A stretch of DNA of 64,000 nucleotides from Anisodus tanguticus (GCA_034509755.1 CM067549.1:46711052-46775051); one strand, 5' to 3'; numbered from the stretch's first letter, positions 45,301 through 56,479 are shown. Notes: a model not told the origin generated them from the sequence alone. Translations and numbers: made by a program.

Positions 45301-47098
45301 AGTGTAGAAACACAATAAAGTCCTTATATTTACCAGTCTCGATGAACGAGAGTATCAAAACTTTTTTTTTGTGGGGGGGGGGGGGTTTCTTGGTGGAATT
45401 TTAGGCAGATTTTTTTTAAAACCACTACGCCTACCAAGACAACAATTTCATGGAGCCCTAATTAGATGTTTTAAATTGGACATAAGAACTTCAATCCTTA
45501 TATTCTTTCCTAATCAAAAGTGTGTAGCACATTTATTTCAAGAAGAGCATGGTGAACTGGAACCAAGATTTCACCATGTTCAAATTAGAGACACTGTGAG
45601 GTTCTGGCAGCAATTAACCGAGTTAAAGAGTGATTGGCTTGATGCATGTGTCTGTTTTCTATAGATACACTTTACATATATCACCTAATACTCACACTCC
45701 GTGCTGCCAGGTTGAAACTAGAAATAGAATGACTTATACCTTTGATTTCTTGACCAATTTCTGCTTTCAGATAATGAACTGGCACCTAGAGACGGGTAAA
45801 TAGTCTAAGCAGAAGTCAACTTAAGTGGCATCCAAACATTCTCCTTTTCTGCTATGCATTATTGCCTAAGCAATTCTAGTGATTAAGGTGAGGTGACATC
45901 ATTCAGTGTCCTCCGAAAATTAATCACTACTGGAAGAAATAGAAAGAACATTATGAGCAAGCCTCAATCTGTTAATAAAGGACCTTTTCTGCATCAATAA
46001 AGGGAGTGAAGAGTTGCTATTAACGAAAAGGATTAGATTGTCGAGACCATGATAAATTGACAGCACAAGCCTTGTTGACTTAAAAAAGCAAATATGCAGA
46101 TTTAGAGACCTTTCCAAGGCCTCTTCCTTTGTGGACCACAAATTGTGGTTTACAGAGAATATTCTGCAATTTCATAAAAATATTTCTAAATTCGCGGAGG
46201 AGATACATTTTGTGCAGATGCTTAGACCTTCATATCTTTGCTCGCACTAGGAGTAGAATCAGACAATTATTATCTATAAGAAAATCAACTAGAGCCAACT
46301 TTGTAGAGATTTAATGGTAGGGGGGATGTAGGCTTTAAGATATGGGTTCGGCATAACCCAATAACTTTGGCATAAACATTGTGAATGTGTTAAGTAATCC
46401 ACTAAATATGTACAAGAATTACCTTATCAAGAAAAAAAAAATATGTACAAGAATTAAATTTAGAACCTAGTTACTTAGCACTTGAGTTCATTGTCCTACA
46501 ATCCAGGACCTAGTCATCTTAGGATACCTTCACATGCAAATAAGACTGTTTAATTTCTCATTTCCTAGCTCTAAACCTGTTAAGATATAAAAGCTTATAC
46601 GCTCTCAAAACTTCTGAATATAGGTTATCTAATTTAAAATGGAAAACAATATTGTACACATACAGGACACACAGACTGAAAAAGTTACTGTCTTTTGCAA
46701 ATGAAAATATATAAGCATGAATCACACTTTCCGCGAAAGAGCTGACAGAAGGAAATTACTCACCGTGAAATCTCACTTGTCACATAATTTTAGGATGCGC
46801 ATAAAATGCAGAGCAGCTAAACGAAATGACCATCAAGCACCTCTTTTGCAATATGTATATACTATTGAACCCCATATAGAATTGCACCAAATTTGTAAAT
46901 AAAACCTTCTTCCAATCGACGGACAGGGACAAGATAGAAATGACTGAACCTATTGCAAATTAATCCTCTCTGATTTAACAATTCATCAATCATTGGGCTA
47001 ACAAAAAGAAAACAGCTTCAAACACAATAATCAAGAAATCAACAAGTTAATCCCTGTTCACTACTTTAAACCTGTATATCTTCTTTCTTTCCTCAATT
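45301..47098. other. Intron-like sequence of the J-domain pseudogene, no gene assigned
   Basis: It contains a G run at 45373-45387 and a plus-strand open frame at 45371-45664 (about 97 codons, HGELEPRFHHVQIRDTVRFW) that I do not recognise and which starts in the G run. No exon of the J-domain gene could be identified here. Confidence 0.35.
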
Positions 47099-47113
47099 AC
47101 ATTAAATATTTTG

Positions 47114-47237
47114 TCTGGCCAGCCCAGTGTGGTCCGGGGAAGGGCCGGACCAGTAAGAGGTTGTTTCCACGGCTTGAACCCGTGAACTCTCGGTAACATG
47201 GCAGCAACTTTACCCGTTACTCCAAGCTCCCCTTCAA
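47114..47237 (-). mobile_element. Au-type SINE with 15 bp TSD
   Basis: On the minus strand it starts GGGGAGCTTGGAGTAACGGG (A-box region) and has a B box in GGGTTCAAGCCGTGGAA, followed by CCGGCCCTTCCCCGGACC. This is the tRNA-derived Au SINE layout, internally shortened (124 bp). A perfect 15 bp duplication ACATTAAATATTTTG lies at 47099-47113 and 47238-47252. Confidence 0.88.
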
Positions 47238-47394
47238 ACATTAAATATTTTGACTAACAGTGGAAAAAGATAAAACCTACTTCTTGTCTAACATTATACT
47301 TCAATTATAGCAACTTCAATCAATAGGCTACTTTAAATATATTTATTCAGCTAGAACAATTCAAATAAACAAATAGTTATGTAGCTATTACAAC

Positions 47395-47504
47395 TTAAGT
47401 TGTGCTGCCTCTTCACTTCGTTGACGCACCCGTGTCGGATACTCCAAAAATGCACTACTTTTGGAGGCACCTGTAGATATTTTTGAAGAGTCCGAGCAAC
47501 ATAG
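47395..47504. mobile_element. hAT-like MITE with 8 bp TSD ATTACAAC
   Basis: 110 bp relative of the element at 39098, with one end ATTTTTGAAGAGTCCGAGCA and an internal palindrome TCCAAAAATGC/ACTTTTGGA. Perfect 8 bp duplication ATTACAAC at 47387-47394 and 47505-47512. Confidence 0.85.
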
Positions 47505-47640
47505 ATTACAACGAAAAAAATAAAATAAAAATTGCAGCTTAGTGGTCTACAACAATAAAAGATCAAACCTTTATCCATTAGTGTCTTATATAGGCTAAAA
47601 AAATAAGCAAAGTAAATAAAGAAAGGCAGAGAAAACTCAC

Positions 47641-47799
47641 AGAATTCCACTTATTTTTTCATTTTTCAGAGCAAATTGAGGTAGAAAGGAAAGAACCCAA
47701 ATGGGTATTTGGTAATTATGTAGAAGCAACAATTCTTGTGGATTGAATAAGTGTATTCTTGAAGATCAAAACGTTACGCCATCTGGGTATTACTTGCAT
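47641..47799 (-). pseudogene. J-domain pseudogene exon 1
   Basis: ATG at 47799. The frame reads 27 residues rich in Arg, Leu and Ser, then TAA. The same frame goes on through STSICSEK, a TGA, then KNKWNS and a GTGAGT donor (intron from 47640). Plant relatives as I recall them have a Trp at the TGA. Both stops in one frame, with the donor preserved, fit recent decay. Confidence 0.7.
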
Positions 47800-48536
47800 T
47801 TTCTTGAAATTTTGAAAACGACACAAAATGAAAATTTTATGTTAAGTATGAATTTAAGTATATATATATAATGGTGGTATTAGATGCTCGCGCAAGTGAG
47901 GAAGGAAGGAGCTCGTTTTGGGGAAAGCAACGTGGTATACACAACATCGGACCACCTTTGACGCTTGACCTTATGATATGGGGGGGGGGGGGGAAACATG
48001 GGTTTGGATTTGGCTGTTGGTCCGAAATTAGCCTAAATTCACAAAAAATGCACGTTTAATATCCAAAAGGCTCAATGTTGAGAAGAGTCTCATACAGGAG
48101 TTAGTTTGGATTTGGTTGTTAGTTTTCTAGGCCCGTAATTTCTCATGGACTTTCATACTATTTTTTTTCTTCAGAAGGCCACCATTATGATAATGTAGGA
48201 GTTGAGTCTTCACTCCTTTAGACTTCCTAACTGAATTGTTATTGATAAGAGGGATTAATGTGTGTAGTTAACAATGAGGATGAAGTGTTAGCTTACTGAT
48301 CATTATGAATCAGGATATACACAAAAACTCACTGACTACAATAAAATACATAATTAAAATTAGGTGTCCTCTTTGCCTGTCTAATTCTGAAATTTGGGAG
48401 CACTGCTTTTTCTAATTTAAAAGCTCATCTAGCTACTGGAGGAAGTTCCAAAAACTTAGAGCAAATTTTAAATTTAAATATACTCTTGAACTTTGCGAGA
48501 AAGATCAAAGATACTTTTGAACTTTGCGAGAAAAAA
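47800..48536. other. Upstream flank of the J-domain pseudogene, no gene
   Basis: No gene is seen. There is a TATATATATA run at 47859-47869 (read either way, ~60 bp upstream of the pseudogene ATG, so possibly its old TATA region) and a G run at 47980-47992. Confidence 0.4.
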
Positions 48537-48627
48537 TGTTAAAATCAAGGGGAACGGAAATTTAGAGAAAAAAAGTATAATGAGAGAATTTTTTTTTTGC
48601 TTTTTATTTATCACAATGATCTCCTTA

Positions 48628-48876
48628 TGATAAATAATATAACGTGATATACGTCTGTGATATACATGGTAAGTATATCACAGTTTGGAGACTATTTTTG
48701 TACCATATTATTTGTAATTAATTAGCATTGTACGCTTACCATAATTGTAGAAGTCTTGTACAAATAGAATAGGGTTTTGGGAGTAGAATAGGAATAGGAT
48801 TTTCCATATTATGAAAATTGTAAATTGTATATATACTCATTCATTAATGAAAATAATCAAGGGATTATTTCTTTCA
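48628..48876 (+). repeat. 5' LTR of copia copy 4
   Basis: 249 bp, TGATAAATA...TCTTTCA. An 11 bp perfect inverted repeat (CTGTGATATAC at 48655-48665, complement at 48673-48683) is present, with a second GTGATATAC at 48644-48652 as an alternative partner. Confidence 0.93.
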
Positions 48877-49030
48877 TGGTATCAGAAGGCTAGGTTTCAC
48901 TTACCTCCTTCTCCACCAGCTTCCGCTTGTCTCGGCCTCCTCAAAATCAGTGTCCTTAATCGGTTTCCGTGCCGAGTTCTTCCCCTTCTCTTCCCAAATT
49001 TTCTTTCAAATCCCCTATTGTTCTTTCGTT

Positions 49031-49920
49031 ATGTCTACATCAAAGAACGTATTTCATCCTGCCCTTACTATTTCCAACATCAAGAACCACATCCTTATTG
49101 TTCTAGAGATGGAAAACGTCCAATACGCGACGTGGGCGGAGTTGTTCAAAATTCACGCCATCTCACATCAAGTTCTCCATCACATAATTCCTCCCGCTAC
49201 CCCTACTCCCGCGGAGGATCTTCAGTTATGGATTACTCTTGATGCTAGCGTCCTTCATTGTATTTATTCCACTATTTCTATCGACCTTTTACAGATGATT
49301 ATTGAGCCAGACACTACGGCTATGGCTACATGGAATAGATTGCGTGATATATTCCAGGATAACTAACATTCTCGTACTATCATCCTTGAGCAGGAATTTT
49401 ACCAAGTCAGCATAGAAGATTTCCCGAATGTTTCAGCTTATTGTAAACGGCTCAAGGAATTAGCGGACCAACTCCGTAATGTCGGAGCTCCTGTTATCAA
49501 TAATCATCTTGTTCTACAAATGGTTGCAAGCCTATCTGAGGCCTATAATGGTGTTGGGACTCTCCTTCGACAAACCAATCTGCTTCCCCCTTTTTATCAA
49601 GCCCATTCGATGCTCACTTTGGAAGAGGTCGACTTCGCAAAAAAGGTGGCTACCGGCACCAGTTCCGTAGCAATGATGACGTCCTCCAGTTATTCTCATG
49701 AGTTTGTTGACAATTAGGGCCAAAACCGTAACAACGGTGGAGGTAAGAACGGTCAGAACGGTAAAAAAATGGCAAAAATTGAGGCGGCAACAATGGCGGC
49801 CGGAACAGTGGAACTACCGGCGGCAACAGTAGCCACGGCGGCGGTGGGCCTCGGTACAGTGGCAGTGGACCGCAGGCTGCCTGGTCCCAATCTTGGGCTC
49901 CTTGGTCGTTGAACTAGGTC
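49031..49920 (+). pseudogene. Copia copy 4 gag (broken)
   Basis: ATG at 49031. VQYATWAELFKIHAISHQV, LWITLDASVLHCIY, WNRLRDIFQDN and then TAA at 49364-49366 where copy 3 has CAA (Gln). It goes on in frame pieces with LVLQMVASLSEAYNGVG and LTLEEVDFAKK, then a Gly/Asn-rich tail. Same family as copy 3 gag, also without a CCHC knuckle. Confidence 0.85.
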
Positions 49921-51837
49921 AGTGGCCCTGGGCCCAACAACCCCTACTACCAGTCCACTGCCTACCCGAACTGGGCCCAGTTTCCCAACATCAACATGCC
50001 TAGTTTTTTAGTCCAGCAGGGATACCCAAGACACAGTTCTGGGTTGGGGCAGCAAGCAGATGTGCTTGGGCCTCGGCCTCCACAGGCCCACCATGCTCCG
50101 GGCCCCACTTCGATCGATATTGAAGCCGCAGTGTATACACTTGAATTGAATCCTCCAAATGCAAATTGGTACATGGACACCGGCGCCACTTCTCACATGA
50201 CGTCCGACCAAGGTACTTTCTCGTCTTATTCCAATTTGAGCAACAATCGTGACATAATTGTTGGTAATGACAACTCAATTCCAATTCGTGGTTACGGTCA
50301 TGCAACTTTGTCTCCCCCTCATCCACCTCTTGTCTTGAAAAACACCCTTCATTCCCCTAACTTAATTAAAAATTTGGTGTATGTCCGTAAATTCACCACT
50401 GATAATTGGGTTTCTGTTAATTTTGATCTTTTTGGGGTTTCTATGAAGGATTTCAAGACGATGATACCTCTCATGAGATGTAATAGTATGGGAGATCTTT
50501 ATCAAATCACGCCCGCCTCCAGTGTCTCGAGTCAAGCCTTACCATCTTTTTGCAACTATAGCTCCTTCCTTGTGGCATGCACGTTTGGGTCACCCTAGGT
50601 CGTCCATTGTTTCTTCGTTAAATAAAAATAATTTTATTTCTTGTACGGGTACACATAGTACTCCAAGTTGTTGTTCATGTCCTTTAGGAAAACATGTCAG
50701 ATTGTCATTTGTAGCCTTTACTTCTCTTACTTTAATGCCATTTGATATTATTCATATCAATCTATGGACATCTCCCGTTTTAAGTTCTGTGGGTCATCGT
50801 TATTATGTTATATTTTTTTATGATTATTCTAAATTTTTGTGGACTTTTCCATTAGCGAAAAAATCTCAATTTTTTCCCACCTTCGTAAAATTTTGAGCAT
50901 TCATCTGTACCCAATTCGAACGAGAAATAAAAAACATTCAATGTGATAATTGCAAAAAATATGATAATGGGTTGTTTCGGGAATTTTGTGCAAGTAATGG
51001 CATAGTTTTTCATTTCTCTTGTCCTCATACGTCTTCACAAAATGGGAAAGCCAAATGAAAAATTCGTACCATTAGTAATATTGTCCGAACTTTATTAACT
51101 CATGCTTCCGTACCCCCCTTCCTTTTGGCATCATGCTCTACAAATGGCTACCTATCTTCTTAACATACTTCCTACCAAAGGGTTGGCAAATGCGTCTCCT
51201 CTTAAAGTCCTCTATAACAAGAATCCTTCGTATTCCCATCTTAGGTCTTTGGGTGTTTATGTTATCCACTTTTTCCGTCAACTACTATTAACAAACTTCA
51301 AGCCCGTTCTACTTCTTGTGTATTTTTGGGTTATCCATCTAATCATCGTAGTTACAAATGTTTTGATTTATCATCTAATAAAATTATCATTAGTCGCCAT
51401 GTTATTTTTTGTGAAACCCAATTTTCGTTTGCTAATGTGAGTAGTCTCGTGCCTAGTTCGTATAATTTTTTGGATGACGACGTCTCCCCGTACATCGTGC
51501 ACCGCTTACTGGGCGGCTCCAGTGACCCGCCACAACCTATTGGTTCTGCCTCAATTTTGACTATTGGACCAGTTGCCCAACCCAATATTGAAACTGCATC
51601 TACCTCCAGTGGGTCGCCTGCCCAGTTACACATCCCAGCCCAGCCCCAATTCAGTCCGAATCCAGTTGTTGTTTCCCCAGTTGGGCCAGTAGGCCCACAG
51701 CCTGCTGGCCAGTCCATCACTATTCCAGATTTCAACCCGGATACACCTGTTTTCACCTCAAGTCAAGGGCCTGTTACTCGTAGTCAAAAAGAGTATTTTT
51801 AAACCGAAGAGACATTTTAATCTTAATTCTAAGTTTG
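49921..51837 (+). pseudogene. Copia copy 4 protease and integrase (broken)
   Basis: Protease is well preserved: NWYMDTGATSHMTSDQGTF (DTGA at 50176-50187) in a frame open 49996-50598. GAG-pre-integrase and integrase follow with many breaks: LWHARLGHPRSS, MPFDIIHINLWTSPV (the catalytic-region Ser-Asp changed to Ile-Asn at about 50757-50762), then SSQNGKAK followed by TGA near 51057, and a linker with GPVTRSQ ending at about 51800. The changed first Asp of the integrase core would abolish activity even without the stops. Confidence 0.85.
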
Positions 51838-52715
51838 TTATGAAAGACTTGGCACCCTTGAGTTACTTCATGGGGATTGCTGTCACTTGTCATGCAGGTG
51901 GGTTATTCTTATCACAATGGAAGTATGTCGCTGAGATAATTGAGAGGGGCTGGTATGTCCTCATGTAAGTCTAATTTCACTCGTGTTGATACTAAACCCA
52001 AGCTGGGTGCTGCGACTGGCTCACCTTACGAGGATCCTACCCACTATCGCAGTCTGGCCGGAGCTCTTCAGTAACTTACTTTCACGCGGCCGGATATTAC
52101 ATATGTCATACAACATGTTTTTGTGTTTATGCATGATCCTAGGGTTGAGCAGATGAATGCACTCAAATGCATTATCCTCTACATCTATGGAACACTTGAC
52201 TATGGCTTGCATCTTTATCCGTCATTGGCTTCTACACTTGTCTCTTATACAGATGCTGATTGGGTGGTTGTCCAAATATCAGATGCTCCACGTCTGGCTA
52301 TTGTATATTTCTTGGTACTAACTTGGTCTCCTGATCTGCAAAGTGACAGTCTACCTTATCACGCTCTAGTGCGGAGGCCAAGTATCGAGGGGTAGCCAAT
52401 GTAGTCTCTGAATCATATTGGTTACGTAATCTTCTCTTAGAAATTCATTGTCCTATTTAGAAAGCTACCTTAGTTTATTGTGATAATGTTAGTGTCATCT
52501 ATCTTTCTGGTAATCCGGTTCAACACCAACGCACTACACAAATAGGGATGGATATACACTTTGTTCGCAAAAAGGTAGCTCATAGACAAGTACGCGTTTG
52601 CCATGTCCCTTCCAGGTATCAAATTGCAGACATCTTTACGAAGGGTCTTCCCTCAGTTCTATTTGAAGATTTTAGGGGTAGTCTCAGCGTACGAAGACCG
52701 CCCGGTATGACTGCG
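51838..52715 (+). pseudogene. Copia copy 4 RT C-terminal part and RNase H after an internal deletion
   Basis: Right after the linker (about 51835) the sequence jumps to KDLAPLSYFMGIAV, which in copies 1-3 lies downstream of YVDD. Roughly 750 bp including all RT catalytic motifs are missing. RNase H follows in broken frames: HDPRVEQMNALKCI, SYTDADW, and near the end HIEMDIHFV-like sequence changed to IGMDIHFVRKKVAH. Confidence 0.88.
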
Positions 52716-52721
52716 GGGGTG

Positions 52722-52970
52722 TGATAAATAATATAACGTGATATACATTCGTGATATACATGGTAAGTATATCACAGTTTGGAGACTATTTTTGTACCAT
52801 ATTATTTGTAATTAATTAGCATTGTACACTTACCATAATTGTAGAAGTGTTGTACAAATAGAATAGGGTTTTGGGAGTAGAATAGGAATCGAATTTCCCA
52901 TATTATGAAAATTGTAAATTGTATATATATTCATTCATTAATGAAAATAATCAAGAGATTATTTATTTCA
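52722..52970 (+). repeat. 3' LTR of copia copy 4
   Basis: 249 bp, TGATAAATA...TTTCA, after the polypurine tract GACTGCGGGGG. It differs from the 5' LTR by only a handful of substitutions on reading, so insertion was probably relatively recent. Confidence 0.93.
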
Positions 52971-53109
52971 CCTTATATAGAAATAAGTTCTTCCTTTTCC
53001 TAGTCTAACAAGGAAACCCTATTCTAATAAAACTATCATAATTATAATTTATCAAAAATAAACTATTAGACATAGAATATAATTCTACCAAAAATAAAAC
53101 CATTAGACA

Positions 53110-54026
53110 ACTACCCTAGGGAATTGTCTATTCAATAGCAGTAGGCTTGACTTGATGTTGACTCCTCCTTTATAGTTTAGTACCCGAAGTGGTACGCTAG
53201 TGCGTGGTGACGAAACTACATTCAATTGTGATTCCACATTGGATCCGGAATGTTTACCAGGTAACAAGGCAACTGATGTCGTTGGTGTTATGCTAACTTC
53301 TGGATATAATGCTTCTATCTTAGCTACTGTTCTTACTAGCGGTGCTTCTTAAACGGATGAAAGAACCGCCTCTGTCGAACCAAGTCACTGTCGGCTTCAT
53401 TCTTTTCTTTCTCTGCTCGAAAAAAATAAAAAAACCAACAAGAAGAATAGATCATAGCTATGGGATTAATCATAGCCACTATTGCCATATTTAGCTTCCC
53501 CCCCCCCCCGCAGTAATCAAGTAAGTGATAGGAAGATGCTTAGCATGAGAACCTTCCAAAGTAGAGGCAATGAAGTGATAGATTTAGAGGGGAAGAAAGG
53601 AGAAGCTCAAAGTCAAGTAATCAAAGAAAGACTTTAACGTATATATCTTCACTTCAATCAGCGGGGATACCGTTTCTTCAACCTCACCCTATCCCATAAC
53701 TAGAAGGAAATTGATCACAGTACATTTTCATTGGAGAGTTATGTTCAACGCCCAAGCTATGCAGGATTTCCTTCAATCTTTTTAATTCACAGACTGTCAT
53801 TGCCATTAAACGGTATTCTGCCTTTGCTGACGAGCGAGAGACAATATATTGCTTCTTGGTTTTCCATGATACCGATGAATTCTCGAGGGAGAAACCATCT
53901 AGTGAACGATCTTCGGGTCAACGAGCAACCAACCCAGTTCATATCACACCACTCATACAACTGGAGATCACAATCTTTACTTAACACAATTCCTTGCCCA
54001 AGGTTCTTTTTCAAGTATCTTACCAC
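53110..54026 (-). pseudogene. Copia copy 5 RNase H and 3' region (broken)
   Basis: On the minus strand, MVRYLKKNLGQGIVLS and WCDMNWVGCSLTRRS (54026-53787) are RNase H, with the usual Asp-Ala-Asp-Trp changed to CDMNW, so a catalytic Asp is replaced by Asn or shifted. Downstream (53700-53110) I see only fragments and a C run at 53501-53510. Confidence 0.65.
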
Positions 54027-54034
54027 CCGGAGGG

Positions 54035-55000
54035 CTAGTGAGCTTCCTTCGATTGGTGCATGAATTGGGATAGAACATGTACATAATATGACAACTCTGG
54101 TCGCGTAAAACTGAGGTATATCAATCTGCCGACCAGACGGTGATATGGTTCTGGATCTTTCAAATTAACCCATTTGGCCAATGCCAGATTGTGATTTTGT
54201 TCCATGGGAGTTTTAATCGGTTTTGGTCCCAATAGCCCGGAGTTAGAGATTATATCCAAGACAGACTTCCGTTGACAAAGGAATAATCCAGTTGGTCCAC
54301 GCGCAACTTCAACTCCTAGAAAATACTTCAGGGGACCCAAATCCTTCATATGAAAACAGGTTCGGAGATTGTCTTTGAACCGTGCAATGGCACCATGGTC
54401 ATTTCCAGAGATAATCAAGTCATCCACATAAACTAAGATGTTAAGTTGTATACTTCCCTGGTGCATCGTGAATAGAGAATAATTGGAGTATGACTATTTG
54501 AACCCATATTTCATCAAGGCACTTGACAATTTTGCAAACTAGCACCGTGAAGTTTGTTTCAACCCATACAAAGATTTTTGGAGTCGGCATACTTGCCCCG
54601 GACCAGACACATAGAATCTCGATGGTAATTTCATATAAACTTCTTCTGTTAGTTCGCCGTGTAAAAAGGCATTATGAACATACATCTGATGCAACTCCCA
54701 ATTTCAAGCGGTCGCTACCGCTAAGAAGGTCTGAACGGTCACTACCTTCGCAATCGGAGCAAACGTTTCATTGTAGCCAATACCTTCCTCCTGCTTATTA
54801 TCGAAGATGACCAACCGAGCTTTATATTGTTCAATTATTCCGTTCGAGTTATATTTGATATTGTACACCCATCTACATCCGAGTGCTTTTATATCTGGCG
54901 GTAATGTTTCCAATGCCCTTGTGCTATTGTTCTCTAATGTTTGGATTTCTTGTTGCATAACTTTTCTCCAACATTCCTTTTTCATAGCCTCTGAGAAGGA
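54035..55000 (-). pseudogene. Copia copy 5 reverse transcriptase (broken)
   Basis: 54985-54704: MQQEIQTLENNSTRALETLP, GCRWVYNIKYNSNG, YKARLVI and YNETFAPIAKVVTVQTFLAV. After breaks, 54466-54035 continues ILVYVDDLIISGNDHGAI (YVDD at 54430-54419), MKDLGPLKYFLGVEVARG and RLIYLSFTRPELSY. The motif order is standard for copia RT. It is clearly a different lineage from copies 1-4. Confidence 0.85.
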
Positions 55001-56479
55001 TTTTGGTTCAATTCACGTGGTAATTGTTGCAATGAAGTTTTGGTGTTGTGAGAAAAAAATTATCACATAATATATAGTGAGCTAAAGGATAAGGTGCACC
55101 TGAGAGTTGTTGTGGATCGGGCGAACTCGTTGATGGACTTTCTTTCTAGAATGTTTTAGTAACGTAGTCACGTAATCAAATTGTGTCATGCTTCTGACAT
55201 TTATCTCGATCCAATTGTTCCTCCGGTGGCTTTTCATTGGCCCGTGTACCTTCCGTCTGTACTTTTTCCACGTTTTCATTATTCAGACTAGCATCTATCC
55301 GATCTAATTTTGGCTGATCCTTAGGTTTGGTATTCGGTGTATGAATTTCTTCTATTCGTGCTTTGTTCACACCTACATTATTTGTCTATTCTTCTTCAAA
55401 AATATGTTGCTTCCTTTCGTTCTTTATTTCATCCGGGATCGCTTCTATGTTGTCGACCATGTTACGAGTTCCTACGGTAAAAGGGAGCTTAGTCTCATCG
55501 AAGTCCACATCTATATAGACTAAATATTCATCATTTTCTAAGTCATACAATATCCAACCTTTCTGTCCGTAGGGCTATCCCAAGAAGATACACATACGAC
55601 TCTGACTCTCAAACTTGTCTATTATTCTTCCCTTTGTGTGTGCATAGCATATTGACCATAGCACCCTTACGTGATCATAATTAGGCGCCTCCCCGTATAA
55701 AATTTCATAGGGGGTTTTCCTATTCAAAACCGAAAATGGTATTCTATTGATCAAGTATCCCGCAGTCAATGCGCATTCTCCCCAGAATTTAATTAAAAGA
55801 TGGCCCTGAAATCTCAATGCTCGTGCCACATTTAAAATATGACGGTATTTTCTTTCGAATCTTCCATTCTGCTGAGGTGTCCTTGTGCAAGATGTTTGAA
55901 ACATAATTTCATGTTTGAAGAAGTAAGTCTTCATACACGTGAACTCAGTTATGTTATTACTTATAACTATCTTCGCCCTTTTTTCGAACTGTCTTTCCAC
56001 AAAAACGAAGAAATTCTTGAAGGTTTGGGACACTTCTTTCTTATCAACTAGGAGAAAGATCCACACAGCTCGTGAAAGATCATCCACAATAGTAAAAAAT
56101 CTGAAGCACTACAAGAGGAAGGGGATCTATATGGTTCCCATAAATTACAATGGATCATCTCAAAAGTATCTGAAGTAATATTCTCACTTAAAGGAAAAGC
56201 ACTTCTCGTTTGCTTTGCTCGTTGACATACATCACATTCTCTATTCAATCTATCACCATTCTCTTTTAAGCCTAATGTTGTAATAGACTTTGTTACTTGT
56301 GATGAATGATGACCCAACCGTTTGTGCCAAAGATCGCACCAATCAATTGCCTCTGCCTTCATAGCCCTTATCAGTGGCACATTCTGAAAATAGTAAAGTC
56401 CACCTTGACGCTCACTTTTTTCAATCAGCTTTCTCGTGTTGGAGTCTAGTATAGCACACATAATTCTATTAAATATCAC
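55001..56479 (-). pseudogene. Copia copy 5 integrase (broken)
   Basis: 56479-56048 carries the GAG-pre-integrase zinc site (DLWHKRLGHHSSQV, CDVCQRAKQTRSAFP) and the start of the core (FEMIHCNLWEPYR, where Asp is usual at the Asn). 56087-55575 continues MDDLSRAVWIFLLVDKKEV, RTPQQNGRFERKYRHILNVARAL, FWGECALTAGYLINRIP and YEILYGEAPNYDHVRV. The linker 55570-55001 is Glu/Lys/Pro-rich and broken. Frame change near 56060. Confidence 0.85.

Larger units (their letters stand above)
38212..47799 (-). pseudogene. J-domain (DnaJ-like) protein pseudogene with transposon-filled introns
   Basis: Five exon-like pieces line up on the minus strand with consensus splice sites. Exon 1 (47799-47641) starts MQVIPRWRNVLIFKNTLI, like a mitochondrial or organellar presequence. 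A middle exon lies at 43216-43102, a long one at 38986-38680, the HPD exon starts at 38604, and the last is 38288-38212. The peptides GSYSERAILGLLPRGPLK and FRLSALKWHPD show a J domain; HPD (38579-38571) is the Hsp70-stimulating motif. Damage: two in-frame stops in exon 1 (TAA, and TGA where Trp is expected), at least two frameshifts in the long exon, loss of the residues after HPD, and an indel in the last exon. Further N-terminal exons expected between 47640 and 43216 were not found. Introns hold LINE, LTR, SINE and hAT-like insertions. The family assignment rests on motif recognition. Confidence 0.75.
48628..52970 (+). mobile_element. Ty1/copia retrotransposon copy 4, nested, TSD CCTTA
   Basis: LTRs 48628-48876 and 52722-52970, both 249 bp and very similar. 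The CCTTA duplication lies at 48623-48627 and 52971-52975, inside the 3' LTR of copy 5. The primer site TGGTATCAGAAG starts at 48877. The RT N-terminal half is deleted, so it cannot supply its own polymerase. Confidence 0.95.

Noticed and set aside
44380..45318. Plus-strand frames of 100-190 codons opposite LINE copies B and A
   Set aside because: They are the antisense of the LINE RT and C-terminal domain, which show true conserved motifs on the minus strand.
45371..45664. 97-codon plus-strand frame
   Set aside because: It starts within a G run, is not recognised, and lies in an intron-like stretch of the J-domain pseudogene. It is noted as unassigned rather than called a gene.
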